Below, piece by piece: positions 19,089 to 27,514 of a stretch of 64,000 bases of DNA (positions are counted from its first letter, which is position 1; every line of letters starts with the position of its first letter). Source of the DNA: PHAA01 sp964584415. GTDB lineage: Bacteria; Bacillota; Syntrophomonadia; Syntrophomonadales; Syntrophomonadaceae. The position numbers were made by a program, and so were the translations under genes. The notes below the pieces were generated by a model. The model saw only the letters and a list, made by a program, of their open reading frames with translations, made no database searches and was not told the origin of the DNA. The stretch lies in the NCBI GenBank assembly GCA_964584415.1, contig CAZOZX010000001.1:1-64000 (forward strand). Direction: 5' to 3'.

Positions 19089-19367
19089 TTAATCCAGGTA
19101 TCTGACGCTTGATATTTCGCCAATCACCCTCATTTCATCAGGCATCAGAGCTTGTATCTCCAGCTTCTCTCCATTTACTTCAAGGTACCCCCGACTAAGG
19201 TTAATACGCATGCGTTCGGTAGAGTACTCAATAATACCTTTATGGTTCTCCAGGTATAACTCGTTTCTGCCGGTTATAGTCAATCGAGGTAAATCCAGTA
19301 CGAGATCAGCGGGGATTTCCAGAAAATCAGCCATTGCTCTGCTTATCGTTTCTCGTTTTGATTCCAC
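19089..19367 (-). CDS. yqfC: Sporulation protein YqfC (YabP family)
   Basis: This 92-residue protein has the YabP/YqfC fold signature: a LPRLTITGRNELYLENHKGI strand pair, followed by YSTERMRINLSRGYLEVNG. It is a conserved sporulation protein of unknown biochemistry, always beside yqfD. The GTG start at 19367 has AAGGAGG. It heads the leftward yqfC-to-recO cluster. The roughly 165 bases upstream show no clear vegetative promoter, and a mother-cell sigma promoter could not be assigned. Confidence 0.9.
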   Translation of the reverse strand: MESKRETISRAMADFLEIPADLVLDLPRLTITGRNELYLENHKGIIEYSTERMRINLSRGYLEVNGEKLEIQALMPDEMRVIGEISSVRYLD

Positions 19368-19532
19368 AGATAATCCTCCTTATCAACCGGCTATTGGCTT
19401 TGTAATCCCCAACGTAGCCTTGTATCGAGCAGCAAGGGCATTCACATATCACTAAAAAATATATGCTCACTAAATCCAGTAAATGCTCTAATATCAGCGA
19501 CAAAAATACTGTGCCAGCTCCTTCCGATAAGA

Positions 19533-19563
19533 CAAAAAAAACGTGCCTGCTGTGCAGACACGT
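19533..19563 (-). terminator. Terminator after the 38-residue ORF
   Basis: The stem ACGTG/CTGC pairs with GCAG/CACGT, with one C-A mismatch and a three-base loop. It is followed on the minus strand by eight T. It lies 19 bases after the small ORF stop and separates it from yqfC. Confidence 0.8.
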
Positions 19564-19581
19564 CTAGCTAAATACTATTCG

Positions 19582-19698
19582 CTAGCCGATAGCAATCGCC
19601 ACGATACTTAATAAAAATGAAGCCAAAACCACTCCGACAATAACTAAAGTCACATTTCTCTGCCGTTTATTTTGCATACCTCTATTCATAAATGACAT
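19582..19698 (-). CDS. Small single-span membrane protein, unknown
   Basis: This ORF of 38 codons plus stop starts at an ATG with GGGGGA nine bases upstream. The product has a basic N-terminal part (NRGMQNKRQR, residues 5-14) and then one hydrophobic segment from about residue 16 to 38, ending in ...AIAIG. That gives a likely N-in membrane peptide. It lies between the rpsU terminator and its own terminator, so the unit appears bounded. No family was recognised. The tidy bounding signals and Arg/Lys-then-hydrophobic pattern support a real gene, but this is inference. Confidence 0.55.
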   Translation of the reverse strand: MSFMNRGMQNKRQRNVTLVIVGVVLASFLLSIVAIAIG

Positions 19699-19730
19699 CC
19701 GGCGTTCCCCCAATATGGTTCTTATTAGCG

Positions 19731-19762
19731 AAAAAGTCTGGTAACCAGATACCAGACTTTTT
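19731..19762 (-). terminator. Bidirectional-type terminator after rpsU
   Basis: A 13-bp perfect stem, AAAAAGTCTGGTA with its complement around a six-base loop, ends in a T run on either strand. It lies 12 bases after the rpsU stop. The small ORF beyond it has only 32 bases of leader, so it must depend on read-through or on a promoter inside the hairpin region. Confidence 0.85.
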
Positions 19763-19774
19763 ATTTTCTAGTTT

Positions 19775-19951
19775 TTAAAATTTCTTCTTCTTACGGGCAG
19801 CCTCTGATTTCTTTTTCTTCCGAATACTTGGTTTCTCATAGTGTTCGTGTTTTCTAATATCTTGCATAACCCCTGACTTCTGGCAAGTACGTTTAAACCT
19901 CTTCAGAGCACTATCCAGGGATTCGTTTTTTCCTACTTTTACTTCGCTCAT
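19775..19951 (-). CDS. rpsU: 30S ribosomal protein S21
   Basis: This 58-residue protein begins [20 protein letters not shown], followed by RTCQKSGV and a strongly basic tail ([15 protein letters not shown]), the standard S21 profile. S21 sits on the 30S platform near the Shine-Dalgarno helix. It is expressed from its own promoter and closed by a strong terminator. Confidence 0.97.
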   Translation of the reverse strand: MSEVKVGKNESLDSALKRFKRTCQKSGVMQDIRKHEHYEKPSIRKKKKSEAARKKKKF

Positions 19952-19994
19952 TATTTCCCTCCCCTCACCTGACCGGGATGATAGACGCCATTAT

Positions 19995-20024
19995 ATTTTA
20001 CAATCCTTAATGGCTTAAAGTCAA
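19995..20024 (-). promoter_or_regulatory. Promoter of rpsU
   Basis: Minus-strand TTGACT (20019-20024) and TAAAAT (19995-20000) are separated by 18 bp in the gap between the HIT gene and rpsU. This gives a leader of about 35 bases with a GAGGGGAGGG ribosome binding site. Confidence 0.6.
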
Positions 20025-20026
20025 GA

Positions 20027-20377
20027 TTATTCGGGAGGCCAACCCATAGGTTTGCCGCCCAGCAAATGATAATGCAGGTGGAAAATAGACTGCCCCCCCC
20101 AGGGACCACAGTTATTTACCAGGCGATAACCATTTTCATCGATACCCTCTTTTTGAGCTAGGCGAGAGGCTAACAACTGTATACGTCCCAATATGTCTGC
20201 ATGTTCCGGACCAGCTGCGTTTAGCGAGGAAACGTGAATTTTAGGAATTATCAATAGATGTACCGGTGCAGCGGGGTTTATGTCTTTTATGGCAACCATA
20301 TATTCGTCTTCGTAAATAAAGTCTGCCGGTATATCCTTGGCCAAAATCCTGCAGAACAAACAATCAGGCGCAGTCAC
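20027..20377 (-). CDS. HIT family nucleotide hydrolase
   Basis: This 116-residue histidine triad protein (HINT branch) hydrolyses nucleoside phosphoramidates or AMP conjugates. It starts with CLFCRILAKDIPADFIYEDE and carries the triad HLHYHLLGG at the C-terminus, plus the conserved VHLLIIPKIHVSSL strand. The GTG start has AGGGAGGTG. It is immediately upstream of rpsU, a common clostridial pairing. The physiological substrate is unknown. Confidence 0.93.
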   Translation of the reverse strand: MTAPDCLFCRILAKDIPADFIYEDEYMVAIKDINPAAPVHLLIIPKIHVSSLNAAGPEHADILGRIQLLASRLAQKEGIDENGYRLVNNCGPWGGQSIFHLHYHLLGGKPMGWPPE

Positions 20378-20559
20378 AGTTTTTCACCTCCCTCTGATCA
20401 CCGTAGGCTATATTGTAGAATGGCTCCTAAGAGCAAAAAAAGCTTAATTATAACTTAAAAGGCCATTACTTCTTACATTTTATCAAATAATAGCCGTATT
20501 TCAATAGGCAAGTGTAAATGTTATCCATTACCTATAAATAATCATATCAATGTCTCTTA

Positions 20560-20802
20560 TTAACCCATTCTGGTATCTGAAGAGAGATTTAATCCTTCAA
20601 CTATCTCCTTGAGTTTTTTCACTTCTTCAAAACTCAAACTAACTCCCTTACCTATTTTCTGGTGGTCTGGACCCCAATCGCGGATATCCAATTTTGCCGG
20701 CCGCTGATTCCAACTCACCACGTTAACTTCTTTCTGCCAGCCCTTTGTGCTTTCCGATAAAACACCCAAATTTCTGGTTATTTCATACTGAAAATCTGAC
20801 AC
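20560..20802 (-). CDS. YdbC-like PC4-family single-stranded DNA-binding protein
   Basis: This 80-residue protein has the YdbC signature: ITRNLGVLSESTKGWQKEVNVVSWN, then LDIRDWGPDHQKIGKGVSLS. The family resembles eukaryotic coactivator PC4, and a Lactococcus homologue binds single-stranded DNA as a dimer. Its cellular function in bacteria is unclear. The GTG start has GGAGGA. It is flanked by gaps of about 180 bases on both sides that show no other gene. Confidence 0.85.
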   Translation of the reverse strand: MSDFQYEITRNLGVLSESTKGWQKEVNVVSWNQRPAKLDIRDWGPDHQKIGKGVSLSFEEVKKLKEIVEGLNLSSDTRMG

Positions 20803-20930
20803 CGCCGTTCCTCCTTTTCTACCTTTTGGTTAGAGTCACTTCCCGATGGTGACTCCATTAATCATTTCCATTGTTTTTATTTTATTACATTATTCTCCAT
20901 GTGTCATCATTTTTTCCGAACCTACGTTCC

Positions 20931-20959
20931 AAAAAAACACCCGACCAAAATGGCGGGTG
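20931..20959 (-). terminator. Terminator after the toxin gene
   Basis: A CACCCG/CGGGTG stem extended by a CC/GG pair is followed by seven T on the minus strand. It lies about 30 bases after the toxin stop and isolates the toxin-antitoxin unit from ydbC. Confidence 0.75.
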
Positions 20960-20989
20960 TGATGAAAATATATTCATGATAAGGGCAGT

Positions 20990-21304
20990 TTACAATAGGC
21001 CCGCCCAAATACGCTGCGGCGGTAATATTCGCAGCAGTGAAACGGTTTTGTCTTTTTCCGAGGCAACAAAGAAGATAATATAATTATCCAAACTTAATTT
21101 CCGTATCCCGGCGGTAACTAGTTTCTCGTCATTCACCAAAGAATAGCCAAATGGTCTCAAGGATAGATCGTCATGTGCGTTTTCCAGATCGGCCAGCAAG
21201 CGCTGAGTTAAAATGTCATCCTTACGAACCTTAATAAATTGCTCCATCAATTCCCGCAGATCTCCTCCAGCCGGCTCAGTAACTAAGACCTTAAATTTGC
21301 TCAC
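20990..21304 (-). CDS. RelE/ParE superfamily toxin
   Basis: This 104-residue protein has the RelE/ParE fold pattern: an N-terminal strand and helix (VLVTEPAGGDLRELMEQF), a central FGYSLVNDEKLVTAGIRKLSLDNYIIFFV, and the terminal strand VSLLRILPPQRIW that aligns with the family RILHxRxDW end. It overlaps the antitoxin by four bases (ATGA). Whether it is a ribosome-dependent RNase or a gyrase inhibitor cannot be told from sequence. Confidence 0.85.
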   Translation of the reverse strand: MSKFKVLVTEPAGGDLRELMEQFIKVRKDDILTQRLLADLENAHDDLSLRPFGYSLVNDEKLVTAGIRKLSLDNYIIFFVASEKDKTVSLLRILPPQRIWAGLL

Positions 21305-21564
21305 TCGGTAAGATCCTTCTTTATGTCCTGAAAAGCGCTGCCAAAGGGTTTCAACTTACCCGCCTTAATTGAATCCATGCCTTCATCGAGAAGTTTATAC
21401 AACTCGAATTTGCCAAGCAGATTTTCAAAAGTCTCGATGCTCATGATCACTAAATCCCCATGGCCATTCTTGGTGACGTAAACTGGTTCACTGTACTTGT
21501 GACAAAAATCAGATATTTCATTATATTTGTTCCTGAGGTCGGAACTGGGCCGAATAGATGGCAT
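21301..21564 (-). CDS. Phd/YefM-type antitoxin
   Basis: This antitoxin of about 87 residues starts at MPSIRPSSDLRNKYNEISD and continues with KYSEPVYVTKNGHGDLVIMSIETFENL, the Phd/YefM DNA-binding core. The C-terminal part (GMDSIKAGKLKPFGSAFQDI) is the expected toxin-wrapping segment. The ATG at 21564 has GGAGG seven bases upstream, better than the ATG at 21579. It precedes and overlaps the toxin gene, the normal order. Confidence 0.87.
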   Translation of the reverse strand: MPSIRPSSDLRNKYNEISDFCHKYSEPVYVTKNGHGDLVIMSIETFENLLGKFELYKLLDEGMDSIKAGKLKPFGSAFQDIKKDLTE

Positions 21565-21585
21565 AATAAGCCCTCCCATCTGCAG

Positions 21586-21623
21586 ATATGCATATTATAT
21601 CGTTCTTATGATAAAAGAGACAA
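21586..21623 (-). promoter_or_regulatory. Promoter and palindromic operator of the toxin-antitoxin unit
   Basis: Minus-strand TTGTCT (21618-21623) and TATAAT (21594-21599) are spaced by 18 bp. A perfect 10-bp palindrome, ATATGCATAT (21586-21595), overlaps the -10 and start region, a suitable place for binding by a Phd-type antitoxin. Confidence 0.5.
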
Positions 21624-21683
21624 GCTTATCGGCCCAATTTTTGCAGCAAACTAAACCGGCTTACGATTAGTGTAAGAATGCTT

Positions 21684-22982
21684 TTATTTTCCCGAGCCTA
21701 CTGCAAAATCTGTCGTTGCGGCAATGAGCTTTTGTTTTATTATCTGCCCGATCACATCATCTGGAAATGGAAAATGAACCTCAATATAGTTGTCACTAAG
21801 ACCTGAATAGATATCATCCCGTAAACGTTTCTCGACCAATAGCTCCACTTCTTGTCCTACTGCACCCTGAATATACTGGAGTTTCTTTGCTTGACCCAAG
21901 GCTAAAAGATCCTGGCTGCGCCGGTGTTTGTCCAATGATTCCACCTGGGGCATGATTTCCGCGGCCCTGGTACCCGCCCGGGGTGAATACTGGAAGACAT
22001 GCAGTTCATATATAGGCAGTTCCTCGATCAAGCTGTATGTGTCGGCAAAATCCCGGTCATCCTCGGTTGGGTAACCTACCATTACATCAGCCGTAAAAGC
22101 TGCTCCTGGAATAAGGCTAGCCGTTTTAAGGACCAAACTCCGGTAATACTCATTATTGTAACGGCGGCCCATTGACTTAAGAATTCGATCGCTGCCGCTT
22201 TGTAAAGGAATATGAAAATGCCGGCATATCCTCGTTTCACGCGCGGCCAGCTCCAACAGATTATCATTAATTTCCAAAGGTTCCATAGAGCTCAGCCGAA
22301 TCCGGTATTGACCAGCAACCTCCTGGAGTATCTTCTCCAGTAACCGGGTTACATCCCATCCCCGTATATCCAATCCATACTGGCCGGTATGGATGCCAGT
22401 CAATACTATCTCTTTATACCCTAAGTCAACCAAATTATTTACTTCCGCTATCACATCGCCTGGGATCTTACTGCGTACCGGGCCCCGTGCAAACGGCACA
22501 ATACAATAAGAGCAATAGCTCTGACAACCGTCCTGGATTTTCACGAAGGCCCGGGCACGTTGATGATGGCAGGAATAGAGTTGTGGTTTAAGCCCGGAAT
22601 TTTCTGCCGATGGTGTCAGCCATAGCTTTCGGGCTGGGCTGGCTAAATGTTTATCCACAATCGCACCGATTTGATCTTTACATTGATTGCCTACAATAAG
22701 GTCCAGGCCTTCAATTGCAGAAAGCTGCTCGGCATTAACTTGTGCCATACAACCGGTAGCTACCACCAGCATTCGGGGATTGGTGCGTATTGACCTGCGT
22801 ATCATGGCCCGTGATTTACGGTCACTTATATGGGTAACAGTACAAGTGTTAATGACACAGACATCAGCAGGGTCACCAAATTTAACGATCTGGTAACCCC
22901 GCCTCATGAAATCTTCTATTAGTTGTTCAGTTTCAACCTGGTTCACTTTACAACCCAAGGTGTAAAAAGATACTCGCTTCAT
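21684..22982 (-). CDS. mtaB: tRNA t6A37 methylthiotransferase MtaB
   Basis: This 432-residue radical SAM methylthiotransferase converts t6A to ms2t6A at position 37 of ANN-decoding tRNAs. The N-terminal UPF0004 domain has TLGCKVNQVET, INTCTVTHISDRKSR and ATGCMAQ, giving the three auxiliary-cluster Cys. The radical SAM motif is CQSYCSYCIVPFARGPVRS near residues 154-172. A TRAM domain ends the protein. It follows prmA with a 52-base gap. The usual rsmE gene between them is absent. Confidence 0.95.
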   Translation of the reverse strand: MKRVSFYTLGCKVNQVETEQLIEDFMRRGYQIVKFGDPADVCVINTCTVTHISDRKSRAMIRRSIRTNPRMLVVATGCMAQVNAEQLSAIEGLDLIVGNQCKDQIGAIVDKHLASPARKLWLTPSAENSGLKPQLYSCHHQRARAFVKIQDGCQSYCSYCIVPFARGPVRSKIPGDVIAEVNNLVDLGYKEIVLTGIHTGQYGLDIRGWDVTRLLEKILQEVAGQYRIRLSSMEPLEINDNLLELAARETRICRHFHIPLQSGSDRILKSMGRRYNNEYYRSLVLKTASLIPGAAFTADVMVGYPTEDDRDFADTYSLIEELPIYELHVFQYSPRAGTRAAEIMPQVESLDKHRRSQDLLALGQAKKLQYIQGAVGQEVELLVEKRLRDDIYSGLSDNYIEVHFPFPDDVIGQIIKQKLIAATTDFAVGSGK

Positions 22983-23034
22983 TCTCTCTTCCTTGCCGGG
23001 CTTTATATCCTGGATGACTGTTTATCCTGCCAGT

Positions 23035-23958
23035 CTACAACCGGCGCGCAGCTACTCCAATCCAATCTATATCCTGCAGCACTTGCTCTATTGTTAAACC
23101 GTTGTCTTCCAGGGCTTGTTTTACTGATGGCCAGCGGCTGTCAACGATGCCGGAGCCAAAGAAATACCCCCCACTGGTCAGAACCTGAGCAGCCTCTGGT
23201 ATCAGTTCTGCGACCACTTCCGCGGTTATATTGGCCAGAACCATATCAGCCTTCCGCCCCCGGATACTCTCTACAATATCCCCGGCCTGTACCTCGATCC
23301 GGTCCGTCAGATCATTTAAAGCTGCATTTTCTCGAGCTATTCGAACCGCCAAATCATCTATATCCATGGCAAATACACCAATTGCCCCCAATTTCATGGC
23401 TGCAATCGATAGTATTCCCGATCCGCATCCGGCATCAATAACCTGTTCCCCGCCCTTTACGTATTGATCCAGAAACCGCAGGCAAAAGCGAGTGGAAGCA
23501 TGAATGCCGGTACCAAACGCCATCCCCGGATCTATGTTTACTACCACTTCACCCTTACTGGTCAGGTATTCCTCCCAGGACGGTTTTATAACCAGGCGTT
23601 CACCTATTTTGAAGGCATGATAATACTTTTTCCAGGTCTCTTCCCAGTCTTCATTTCGGACCTCATCAACAAATACCGGGCATTTCACCTGGAAATTGCT
23701 TTCTACGGCTTCGATTGCTTTGGTAAAAGACTCGAGAACATCCCGCTCTTCCGGGAAATACGCTTTTACCACTACAAATTCATGACTCAGAAAATCTTCC
23801 GACACCAACTCGGGTTTCCACTTTCCTTCGTTTACATACTTCCGAGCCGCCTGCGGGTCTTCTATAATTACACCACCTGAACCCATATTGTGGAATATTC
23901 CTGCAATTGCTTCCACACATACGCCTTCAGTAAGTACACTAAATTCTTTCCAATTCAC
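23035..23958 (-). CDS. prmA: Ribosomal protein L11 methyltransferase
   Basis: This 307-residue SAM-dependent methyltransferase trimethylates L11. An N-terminal substrate-recognition domain (VCVEAIAGIFHNMGSGGVIIEDP) precedes a Rossmann domain with the SAM motif IDAGCGSGILSIAAMKLGA (near 172) and VLANITAEVVAELIP (near 240). The start is GTG behind AGGAG. It is cotranscribed with dnaJ, 16 bases downstream of it, as in many Firmicutes. Confidence 0.95.
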   Translation of the reverse strand: MNWKEFSVLTEGVCVEAIAGIFHNMGSGGVIIEDPQAARKYVNEGKWKPELVSEDFLSHEFVVVKAYFPEERDVLESFTKAIEAVESNFQVKCPVFVDEVRNEDWEETWKKYYHAFKIGERLVIKPSWEEYLTSKGEVVVNIDPGMAFGTGIHASTRFCLRFLDQYVKGGEQVIDAGCGSGILSIAAMKLGAIGVFAMDIDDLAVRIARENAALNDLTDRIEVQAGDIVESIRGRKADMVLANITAEVVAELIPEAAQVLTSGGYFFGSGIVDSRWPSVKQALEDNGLTIEQVLQDIDWIGVAARRL

Positions 23959-23973
23959 AGTACCCGACTCCTT

Positions 23974-25089
23974 TTAACCCATAGCATCTTTCAATTTATC
24001 AAACAAACCCTTCTTGGATTCCTTGTCTTCGCCTTCATTGAATAACGAGGATAAAAGATCCTTTTGCCTTTTATTCAGGCGGGTCGGTATTTTTACATTG
24101 ATCCGCACTTTCAAGTCGCCATTGCGGTGACCCTGTAGATGGGGTATTCCTTTGTTTTTTACAGTCAGTATATCCCCTGGCTGGGTTCCTTCCGGGACAT
24201 GCAGAATATGGCTATCACCCCGTAATAATGGCACCTCTATTTCAGCTCCTAAAGCTGCCTGGACCATATTTACCTCGAGATCGCACAACAAAGTATAACG
24301 GTCTCTCTTAAACCGAGCATGGCTCTTAACGACCACCACAATATACAGATCCCCCGGCGGACCACCCAGAATACCTTCTTCTCCTTCACCCTGTATTCTT
24401 AACCGAGCCCCGGTGTCTATACCAGCTGGTATTCTTACATTAATATTGCGTTTGCGTTTGACCTTGCCCCTACCCTTGCATGCGGTACATGGTTTTTCAA
24501 TGATTTGGCCTTCTCCATTACACCGGCTGCAGGTATGAGTAGTCTCAAACCGTCCGAACGGTGTGTTTTGCACTGATCGCACCTTCCCGGTGCCATTGCA
24601 CTGGGGACAGGTATTCACATTGGATCCTGGTTCGGCTCCGGTCCCATCGCACTTTTCGCAGCTTTCTACCCGCATGATATCCATCTCTTTTTCCGCTCCG
24701 AAAACGGCATCCTCAAAAGTGATATCCAAACGGATTTCCCGGTCTGCGCCTCGCTGTGGGCCTCTCCGGCGTTGGCCTCCACCCCCAAAGAACATATCGA
24801 ATATATCGCCAAATCCACCCATGCCGCCAAAGTCCGTGAAACCGCCGCCCATGCGGTTGGGATCAAAAGCATCATGTCCATATTGATCATAGGCTGCTTT
24901 CTTCTGCGGATCACTCAAGACTTCATAAGCTTCAGCAACTTCCTTGAACTTCTCGGCAGCATTCTCATCCTCTTTATTGACATCGGGATGATATTTTTTG
25001 GCTTTCTGCCGATAAGCTTTTTTTATTTCCTCCGGCGAAGCCGTTTTGGCAATCCCCAAAACCTCATAATAGTCACGCTTGGAGGCCAT
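23974..25089 (-). CDS. dnaJ: Chaperone protein DnaJ
   Basis: This 371-residue type I Hsp40 delivers clients to DnaK and stimulates its ATPase. It has an N-terminal J domain with the HPD tripeptide ([11 protein letters not shown], residues 33-36). A Gly/Phe-rich linker ([24 protein letters not shown]) follows. Four zinc repeats CxxCxGxG span about 140-210, and then come the client-binding beta domains. It is the last chaperone in the HrcA-regulated operon. Confidence 0.98.
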   Translation of the reverse strand: MASKRDYYEVLGIAKTASPEEIKKAYRQKAKKYHPDVNKEDENAAEKFKEVAEAYEVLSDPQKKAAYDQYGHDAFDPNRMGGGFTDFGGMGGFGDIFDMFFGGGGQRRRGPQRGADREIRLDITFEDAVFGAEKEMDIMRVESCEKCDGTGAEPGSNVNTCPQCNGTGKVRSVQNTPFGRFETTHTCSRCNGEGQIIEKPCTACKGRGKVKRKRNINVRIPAGIDTGARLRIQGEGEEGILGGPPGDLYIVVVVKSHARFKRDRYTLLCDLEVNMVQAALGAEIEVPLLRGDSHILHVPEGTQPGDILTVKNKGIPHLQGHRNGDLKVRINVKIPTRLNKRQKDLLSSLFNEGEDKESKKGLFDKLKDAMG

Positions 25090-25119
25090 TATTACCCACC
25101 TTCCTGATAAACCTTAAAC

Positions 25120-26937
25120 CTATTTCCCGCCCTTTTCATCGTCTGAGATATTGTAATCGGCGTCAATAATATCTTCTTCTTCGCTACTGCTGCCCGGTTC
25201 CGGATTGGCATTCTGATACATTTTGCTGGTAAAAGCATACATAGCCTTCGTCAACGCCTCAGTCTTGGCTTCGATATCGTCAATATCGTCCCCTGCCAAA
25301 GCCTTTTGCAGCTCTTCTTTGGCGTTATTAACCGCGGTCCGGTCGGCTTCGTCTATTTTATCTTCAAACTCTTTCAGATTTTTGTCAACTTGGTAAATGA
25401 TGCTGTCGGCAGCATTGCGAGCCTCAATTTCCTTGAAGCGTTGGCTGTCTTCCTCGGCAAATTTTTCAGCATCTTTGACCATACGTTCAATATCATCATC
25501 GCTTAGGCCACTTGATGATGTTATGGTAATTTTCTGCTCTTTGTTGGTAGCCATATCCTTGGCAGTTACATTGACGATGCCGTTAACATCGATGTCGAAC
25601 TTGACTTCTATTTGCGGTACTCCCCGCGGAGCCGGGGGAATTCCTGTCAATTGGAACCGGCCCAGGGTTACATTATGTTGTGCCAGTTTTCTTTCTCCCT
25701 GCAGAACATGGATGTCAACCGATGGTTGGTTGTCAGCTGCGGTTGTAAACACCTGACTCTTGGAGACCGGGATGGTGGTATTGCGTTCAATAATCCTGGT
25801 AAATACTCCCCCCAGAGTCTCAATCCCCAATGACAAGGGGGTAACGTCCAACAGCACGACATCGGTAACCTCACCAGTCAATACCCCGGCTTGAATAGCC
25901 GCCCCTAAGGCCACTACCTCGTCCGGATTGATGCCCTTAAAAGGCTCTTTGCCGGTATAAGTTTTAACCGCTTCCTGCACTGCAGGTACCCGGGTTGATC
26001 CTCCCACCAGGATAACCTTATCCAAATCAGATGCCTTGAGATTGGCATCCTTCATCGCCTGTTTCATCGGCCCGACCGTTTTTTCTACCAGATCAGCAGT
26101 CATTTCATTAAAACGAGCCCTGGTCAGGGTTCTTTCCAGATGCAGAGGGCCATCCTGGTTGGCTGTGATATAAGGTATGTTAATATCTACACTCATTAGA
26201 CTGGATAATTCATGTTTGGCTTTCTCGGCCGCTTCTTTAAGGCGGTGCATAGCCATTTTATCTTTGGTTAAATCAACCCCGTTATCTTTCTTGAATTCAT
26301 CTGCCAGCCAATTTATGACTCTCTCATCAAAATCATCACCACCCAAGCGGTTGTTGCCGCTGGTAGCTTTAACCTCGAAGGTGCCGTCCCCGATCTCCAA
26401 TATGGATACGTCAAAGGTGCCTCCGCCCAAATCAAATACCATAATGGTCTGGCTTTCTTCTTTATCCATCCCATAAGCGAGCGCTGCCGCCGTCGGTTCG
26501 TTGATTATGCGCAATACTTCCAGTCCGGCAATTGTTCCGGCATCCTTGGTAGCCTGGCGCTGGGCATCAGTAAAATAGGCCGGAACCGTAATAACCGCCT
26601 GGGTTATTTTTTGACCTAAATAACTCTCCGCATCTGTTTTCAATTTTTGCAATATCATTGCGGATATTTCAGGGGGGGAATACTTTTTACCTTCGATGCT
26701 GACTTTATAGTCGGTACCCATATGTCTTTTAATAGAAGAAACCGTTCTTTCCGGATTGGTGGTAGCTTGCCTTTTAGCCACCCGGCCTACCAACCGCTCT
26801 CCGGTTTTTGAAAAACCAACTACCGACGGGGTAATTCTTTCCCCCTCGATGTTGTTAATTACTACTGCTTCTCCACCTTCCATTACTGCTATGACCGAGT
26901 TCGTGGTACCCAGGTCAATTCCGACAACTCTTCCCAT
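25120..26937 (-). CDS. dnaK: Chaperone protein DnaK (Hsp70)
   Basis: This 605-residue Hsp70 has an ATPase domain from [11 protein letters not shown] at the N-terminus through [12 protein letters not shown] and [12 protein letters not shown]. The linker [16 protein letters not shown] precedes the substrate-binding domain, followed by the helical lid and an acidic tail ([13 protein letters not shown]). Length is typical of Gram-positive DnaK. It is 19 bases downstream of grpE. CIRCE upstream of hrcA is the only heat-shock operator seen for it. Confidence 0.98.
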   Translation of the reverse strand: MGRVVGIDLGTTNSVIAVMEGGEAVVINNIEGERITPSVVGFSKTGERLVGRVAKRQATTNPERTVSSIKRHMGTDYKVSIEGKKYSPPEISAMILQKLKTDAESYLGQKITQAVITVPAYFTDAQRQATKDAGTIAGLEVLRIINEPTAAALAYGMDKEESQTIMVFDLGGGTFDVSILEIGDGTFEVKATSGNNRLGGDDFDERVINWLADEFKKDNGVDLTKDKMAMHRLKEAAEKAKHELSSLMSVDINIPYITANQDGPLHLERTLTRARFNEMTADLVEKTVGPMKQAMKDANLKASDLDKVILVGGSTRVPAVQEAVKTYTGKEPFKGINPDEVVALGAAIQAGVLTGEVTDVVLLDVTPLSLGIETLGGVFTRIIERNTTIPVSKSQVFTTAADNQPSVDIHVLQGERKLAQHNVTLGRFQLTGIPPAPRGVPQIEVKFDIDVNGIVNVTAKDMATNKEQKITITSSSGLSDDDIERMVKDAEKFAEEDSQRFKEIEARNAADSIIYQVDKNLKEFEDKIDEADRTAVNNAKEELQKALAGDDIDDIEAKTEALTKAMYAFTSKMYQNANPEPGSSSEEEDIIDADYNISDDEKGGK

Positions 26938-26956
26938 TTGAAGACACCTCCAATAT

Positions 26957-27499
26957 TTATGAGCTAACCTTCACCAGGCTAGGTCTAATTACCCTATCAT
27001 GCATCACATATCCGGTTTGAAATTGTTCAATGACGGTATTTTGCGGATGCTGGTCACTTTCTTCTACGGTTAATGCCTCATGGTACTGGGGATCGAAAGG
27101 TTGACCCACACTCTGTATCGCGGTTACCCCCTCACCCTTTAATACCTCGTCCAGCCTATTGGCTATCATCTCCACACCTTTTACTATAGCTTCCATATCT
27201 CTCGTGGAATGTGCTCCTTCCATTGCTCGGTGCAGGTCATCGATGATAGGCAGGATTTTCTTAACCATACTGACATTAGCATATTTTAAGTATTCCTCCC
27301 GGTCCCGGGCACTTCGTTTCTTGGTATTCTCTACTTCCGCCAGGGCCCGAAGGTAATTATCGTAGTTTTTCTGGGCTGTTTCCTTTTGCCTTAACAATTC
27401 CTCTTTAAGGATTTCCTCGGGGCTCTTATCTACAGTCGGTTTTATGTCCTGCCCGGTCTCATTTTCCTCAACTGTTTTCTCTTGTAAGTTTTCTTCCAT
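26957..27499 (-). CDS. grpE: Nucleotide exchange factor GrpE
   Basis: This 180-residue GrpE has an acidic N-terminal tail (residues 1-35), a long coiled-coil (about 35-85, [26 protein letters not shown]) and the C-terminal beta domain with [20 protein letters not shown]. It exchanges ADP for ATP on DnaK. It lies between the chaperonin gene and dnaK. In most Firmicutes grpE directly follows hrcA, so the chaperonin is an insertion in that pair. Confidence 0.97.
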   Translation of the reverse strand: MEENLQEKTVEENETGQDIKPTVDKSPEEILKEELLRQKETAQKNYDNYLRALAEVENTKKRSARDREEYLKYANVSMVKKILPIIDDLHRAMEGAHSTRDMEAIVKGVEMIANRLDEVLKGEGVTAIQSVGQPFDPQYHEALTVEESDQHPQNTVIEQFQTGYVMHDRVIRPSLVKVSS

Positions 27500-27514
27500 T
27501 TTCTATAGTCACCT

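Noticed and set aside
25397..26476. Long plus-strand open frames opposite dnaK
   Set aside because: They follow the codon periodicity of dnaK on the other strand, have Ser/Leu-rich shadow composition, and lack ribosome binding sites.
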